54,204 bases of DNA from contig WBUQ01000013.1 in NCBI GenBank assembly GCA_008933635.1, positions 1-54,204 of the forward strand. The letters run 5' to 3'. Positions 51,863 through 54,204 of this stretch are shown one piece after another (position 1 is the first letter of the stretch; each line of letters opens with the position of its first letter). Source of the DNA: Desulfobulbaceae bacterium. Lineage in GTDB: Bacteria > Desulfobacterota > Desulfobulbia > Desulfobulbales > Desulfocapsaceae. Both the position numbers and the translations under genes were made by a program. Under the pieces are notes generated by a model. That model saw only the letters and a program-made list of their open reading frames with translations. It searched no databases and was not told where the DNA came from.

Positions 51863-52816
51863 ATGCATATTCTACTGGTCGGACCGGGTGCCCTCGGTTG
51901 TCTCCTGGCAGCTGTGATCTCGCGTACCCTTGACAGGACCTCCGATCATCTGGCGATACTCGATCACAGCCTGGAACGGGCGGCCCTCCTCAACAGCCAG
52001 GGCTTCGTCTATGAAGCCGACGGACAGCAACATCGCACTTCAGTCCCCGTCATCACTGATCCTGCAGCTTCAGGCGCGGCAGACGCGCTCGTCCTCTGCG
52101 TCAAATCCCACGATATCGCCAGAAGCCTCCGGGCGTGCCAGCCTCTCCTGACAGAAGGCACCCTGCTGCTGTTCCTGCAGAACGGCATCGCCCACCTCGA
52201 GGACGAACAGGCCACAGGCAGGGCCGCAGTCGCCTATGGCACGACAACGGAGGGCGCCACCCTGCTCGGTCCCGGCCATGTCCGTCATGCCGGCCATGGA
52301 GTGACCCATCTCGGTTTCCGCGCTCCGAATCCCGACGCATCCCTCAACCGACTTGGCCTGCTCGCCGACATTTTCCGCCGCGCCGGTCTGCCGACGATCA
52401 CAACCGAGAGGATCATCGACCGGCTCTGGGCCAAATTGTTCATCAACGTCGGCATCAATGCCCTGACTGCCATCCATGACTGCCCCAACGGAGATCTCCT
52501 TACCCTGCCCGGCGCACGGGAGCGAATGCGAACCGCCATCGCCGAGGCAGAAATGGTTGCCCGCATGCAGGGCATCCGCATTGATGGCGATCCCTTTGCC
52601 GCGACGGAAGAAGTATGCCGGAAAACGGCCGGCAACATCTCCTCGATGCTGCAGGACATTCGACGTCGCAGGCGGACCGAAATAGACGCCATCAACGGTG
52701 CGGTCGCCAAGGCAGGCCGGGTGCTCGGCCTCGAAACCCCGGAAAACGAACGCCTGCTCCGGCAGGTCAGGGAAATCGAATCCGGCTATACCACCACGCC
52801 CTTGCTTGACTGCTGA
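51863..52816 (+). CDS. Ketopantoate reductase family protein
   Basis: This 317-residue NADPH-dependent reductase has the nucleotide-binding GPGALGCLLAA at residues 7-17, the VKSHDI segment, LQNGIAHLE, and the catalytic Lys in LWAKLFINVGINALTAI. The C-terminal helical domain ends normally (SSMLQDIRRRRRTEIDAINGAV). PanE reduces ketopantoate to pantoate for coenzyme A, but many paralogues in this family act on other 2-oxoacids. It follows the OB-fold gene after 5 bases and precedes the HAD gene by 1 base, so the stretch 50.4-53.8 kb probably forms one transcript. Confidence 0.88.
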   Translation: MHILLVGPGALGCLLAAVISRTLDRTSDHLAILDHSLERAALLNSQGFVYEADGQQHRTSVPVITDPAASGAADALVLCVKSHDIARSLRACQPLLTEGTLLLFLQNGIAHLEDEQATGRAAVAYGTTTEGATLLGPGHVRHAGHGVTHLGFRAPNPDASLNRLGLLADIFRRAGLPTITTERIIDRLWAKLFINVGINALTAIHDCPNGDLLTLPGARERMRTAIAEAEMVARMQGIRIDGDPFAATEEVCRKTAGNISSMLQDIRRRRRTEIDAINGAVAKAGRVLGLETPENERLLRQVREIESGYTTTPLLDC

Positions 52817-52817
52817 C

Positions 52818-53390
52818 ATGAAAATCCTTCCGCACCAGATCGGTTTTGATTTCGACGGCGTCATCGCCGACACTGCCTCAGCCTTTATCCGCCTGGCCTG
52901 CGAGGAGTACGGCTACTGCTCCTTCACCCTGGCCGACATTACCAGCTTTCATGTCGAGGACTGCCTGGACATGCCGATGCCGCTCGTCACCAGGATATTC
53001 ACCGACATCCTCGAGGATTCCCTCGGTACCGGGCTGAAACCGATGCCCGGCGCAATCGAGGTCCTGAGCCAACTGGCGGCGGCCGCGCCGGTAACGGTCA
53101 TCACTGCCCGCCCGCTGCTGCAGCCGGCACGGGACTGGATTGACACACTCTTCCCACGGCAGGTGAGCCGGGCGATCACCTTGATCGCCATGGGCGACCA
53201 TGACGACAAGGCCCGCTACATTCATGGCCACGGTCTCAGCTACTTCGTCGACGACCGCGCCGAGACCTGCCGGCAGCTCGCCGCCGACAACATCACCCCG
53301 CTGGTCTTTTCCCAGCCCTGGAATCGCCATCGCCATGAGCTGCGGACGGTATCCGACTGGCAGGAGATCCGCCAACTGATCGCCTTCTGA
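52818..53390 (+). CDS. HAD-superfamily phosphatase
   Basis: This 190-residue protein has HAD motif [11 protein letters not shown] (both Asp), motif II ITAR (Thr), a Lys in the DDKARY region and acidic motif IV FVDDRAE. It resembles the 5'(3')-deoxyribonucleotidase/NIF-like small HAD enzymes. The substrate is unknown. The ATG at 52818 immediately follows the stop of the upstream reductase gene, which suggests coupling. The Nudix gene begins 10 bases after it. Confidence 0.85.
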   Translation: MKILPHQIGFDFDGVIADTASAFIRLACEEYGYCSFTLADITSFHVEDCLDMPMPLVTRIFTDILEDSLGTGLKPMPGAIEVLSQLAAAAPVTVITARPLLQPARDWIDTLFPRQVSRAITLIAMGDHDDKARYIHGHGLSYFVDDRAETCRQLAADNITPLVFSQPWNRHRHELRTVSDWQEIRQLIAF

Positions 53391-53400
53391 GAGCGCCTCC

Positions 53401-53832
53401 ATGGAATGCCCCCACTGCCATCGCCCGATCAGACCGAAAAACCCGACGCCGACAGTCGATATCATCATCGAGGTCGACAGCAGGATCGTGCTGATTGAGA
53501 GGAAAAATCCACCTTTCGGCTGGGCCTTGCCAGGCGGATTTGTCGATTACGGGGAATCTTACGAACAGGCCGCTCTGCGCGAGGCCCTGGAAGAAACCGG
53601 GCTGACCGTCACCGGACTCCGCCAGTTCCATACCTATTCCGACCCGGGCCGTGACGCCCGGCAGCATACCGCCTCAACCGTCTTCATCGGCCAGGCGGAA
53701 GGTGCGCCGACAGCCGGTGACGACGCCGGGCGGGCCGACCTTTTCGACCCGGACGATCTGCCGGAACTGGCCTTCGATCATGCCCGGATTCTCGCTGATT
53801 ACATTGCAGCGAAAAGGGGCGTTGAAGAGTAG
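53401..53832 (+). CDS. Nudix hydrolase
   Basis: This 143-residue protein has a complete Nudix box, [24 protein letters not shown] (GX5EX7REUXEEXGU), at about residues 41-64. It would hydrolyse a nucleoside diphosphate linked to another group. ADP-ribose or an oxidised nucleotide is possible, but the exact substrate cannot be read. The N-terminal [13 protein letters not shown] holds a CPHC pair, a half zinc ribbon as in some NudC-like proteins, without a second pair. It ends the + strand run; the following genes are convergent. Confidence 0.9.
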   Translation: MECPHCHRPIRPKNPTPTVDIIIEVDSRIVLIERKNPPFGWALPGGFVDYGESYEQAALREALEETGLTVTGLRQFHTYSDPGRDARQHTASTVFIGQAEGAPTAGDDAGRADLFDPDDLPELAFDHARILADYIAAKRGVEE

Positions 53833-53850
53833 ACGGGAAAGAGAGATCCC

Positions 53851-54012
53851 TCAGAAAATCGTCTGGAGCAGCCAGAAGGTAAGAAGACCCATGCCCACGG
53901 ATCCGTAGAGCATCAGTCAGGGGATGCAGTCACTGCCGTACTTCCTGGCGATGACCGCGAAGGTGGCGATGCCGATCGCCACCGAACAGATCAGGATGAA
54001 CAGTCCTTTCAT
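53851..54012 (-). pseudogene. Small membrane protein ORF interrupted by in-frame TGA
   Basis: The frame from ATG 54012 encodes 31 residues (start MKGLFILICSVAIGIATFAV, a membrane helix), then TGA at 53919-53917, then 21 residues with a second hydrophobic segment (LYGSVGMGLLTFWLLQ) and a final TGA. GAGGTG lies 5 bases before the ATG. The gene starts 8 bases after the typA stop, so it belongs to the typA transcript. One base change (TGG to TGA, Trp at residue 32) would explain the interruption. Selenocysteine is a formal alternative; I could not make a convincing SECIS hairpin by eye. No family is recognised. Confidence 0.6.
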
Positions 54013-54020
54013 GGCACACC

Positions 54021-54204
54021 TCAAGCCTTGAGTTTCACCCCCGCCTTTTTCCGCAGCCGGATCGACTCCGGTGTGACCTCGACGAGTTCGTCGTCGTTGA
54101 TATACGCGATACAGTCCTCGAGGCTCATCTGCACCGGCGGCGTAAGGATGACCGCCTCGTCCGAACCGGAGGCCCGCATGTTGGTCAGCTTCTTGCCCTT
54201 GGCC
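54021..54204 (-). CDS. typA: GTP-binding protein TypA/BipA, C-terminal end
   Basis: Only the last 60 codons are in the window. The translation [20 protein letters not shown] followed by [20 protein letters not shown] and [15 protein letters not shown] is the characteristic end of TypA/BipA, a ribosome-associated translational GTPase needed for 50S assembly and stress growth. The rest lies beyond the right edge. A small membrane ORF follows at 8 bases. Confidence 0.96.
   Translation of the reverse strand, partial: AKGKKLTNMRASGSDEAVILTPPVQMSLEDCIAYINDDELVEVTPESIRLRKKAGVKLKA

Overview
The window looks like a chromosomal segment of a Gram-negative anaerobe of the Desulfobacterota, most likely the Desulfobulbales. 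This is inferred from gene content only: a porin with a signal peptide and a C-terminal Phe, FdhD and MobB for molybdenum enzymes, a GlcD-type FAD oxidase, FmdB and two-CW small cysteine proteins, a DHH-CBS-tRNA nucleotidyltransferase fusion, and many histidine kinases. No 16S rRNA gene is present to confirm it. Base composition changes along the window: about 6.5-11.3 kb is visibly AT-richer, and 28-54 kb is GC-richer. These are impressions by eye, not computed values.

Layout. At 1-118 lie the 3' end of a 5S rRNA gene and its terminator. At 0.3-5.4 kb, on +, are MtnA and a class II aldolase (a probable methylthioadenosine salvage pair), a GlmU-like uridylyltransferase without the acetyltransferase half, a stand-alone AICAR transformylase and DgkA. 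At 5.4-6.5 kb is a decayed IS3-family element on -. At 6.7-11.3 kb is a signalling cluster: HDOD-GAF-histidine kinase, REC-PAS-kinase-REC hybrid and PilZ protein. At 11.4-18 kb are a polyprenyl diphosphate synthase, a DinG/XPD-type helicase, a REC-GAF-histidine kinase and an MFS exporter. At 18-22.3 kb is envelope material: a porin with promoter and terminator, an FG-GAP repeat protein and a small beta-barrel candidate.

At 22.4-28 kb are a degenerate Fe-S uracil-DNA glycosylase, an HTH/two-CW protein, FmdB, FtsB/DivIC, an unidentified ORF, TatC, SerS and MobB. At 28-32.5 kb is a three-gene minus-strand unit: periplasmic binding protein, Cache-GAF-NarX-type kinase and LuxR-type regulator. At 32.8-43 kb are FdhD, Ddl, a GlcD-like oxidase, ribosomal protein S21, a Xer recombinase without a canonical start codon, the DHH-CBS-nucleotidyltransferase fusion, an M50 protease, an acyl-CoA synthetase and a D,D-carboxypeptidase. 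At 44-48 kb, on -, are a class II photolyase beside a DUF523/DUF1722 protein, a single-domain receiver and a DUF1566 protein. At 48-54 kb are GlgX, an SGNH hydrolase, an exported OB-fold protein, a ketopantoate reductase-like protein, a HAD phosphatase and a Nudix hydrolase. The window ends in a small membrane ORF with an in-frame TGA and the 3' end of typA.

I see no CRISPR array, prophage, tRNA or obvious defence island. The strongest leads are the mtnA-aldolase pair, the solute-binding three-component sensor, the HDOD/hybrid/PilZ module, the DUF523-DUF1722/photolyase pair, the start-less Xer gene behind a long hairpin, and the TGA-interrupted ORF after typA.
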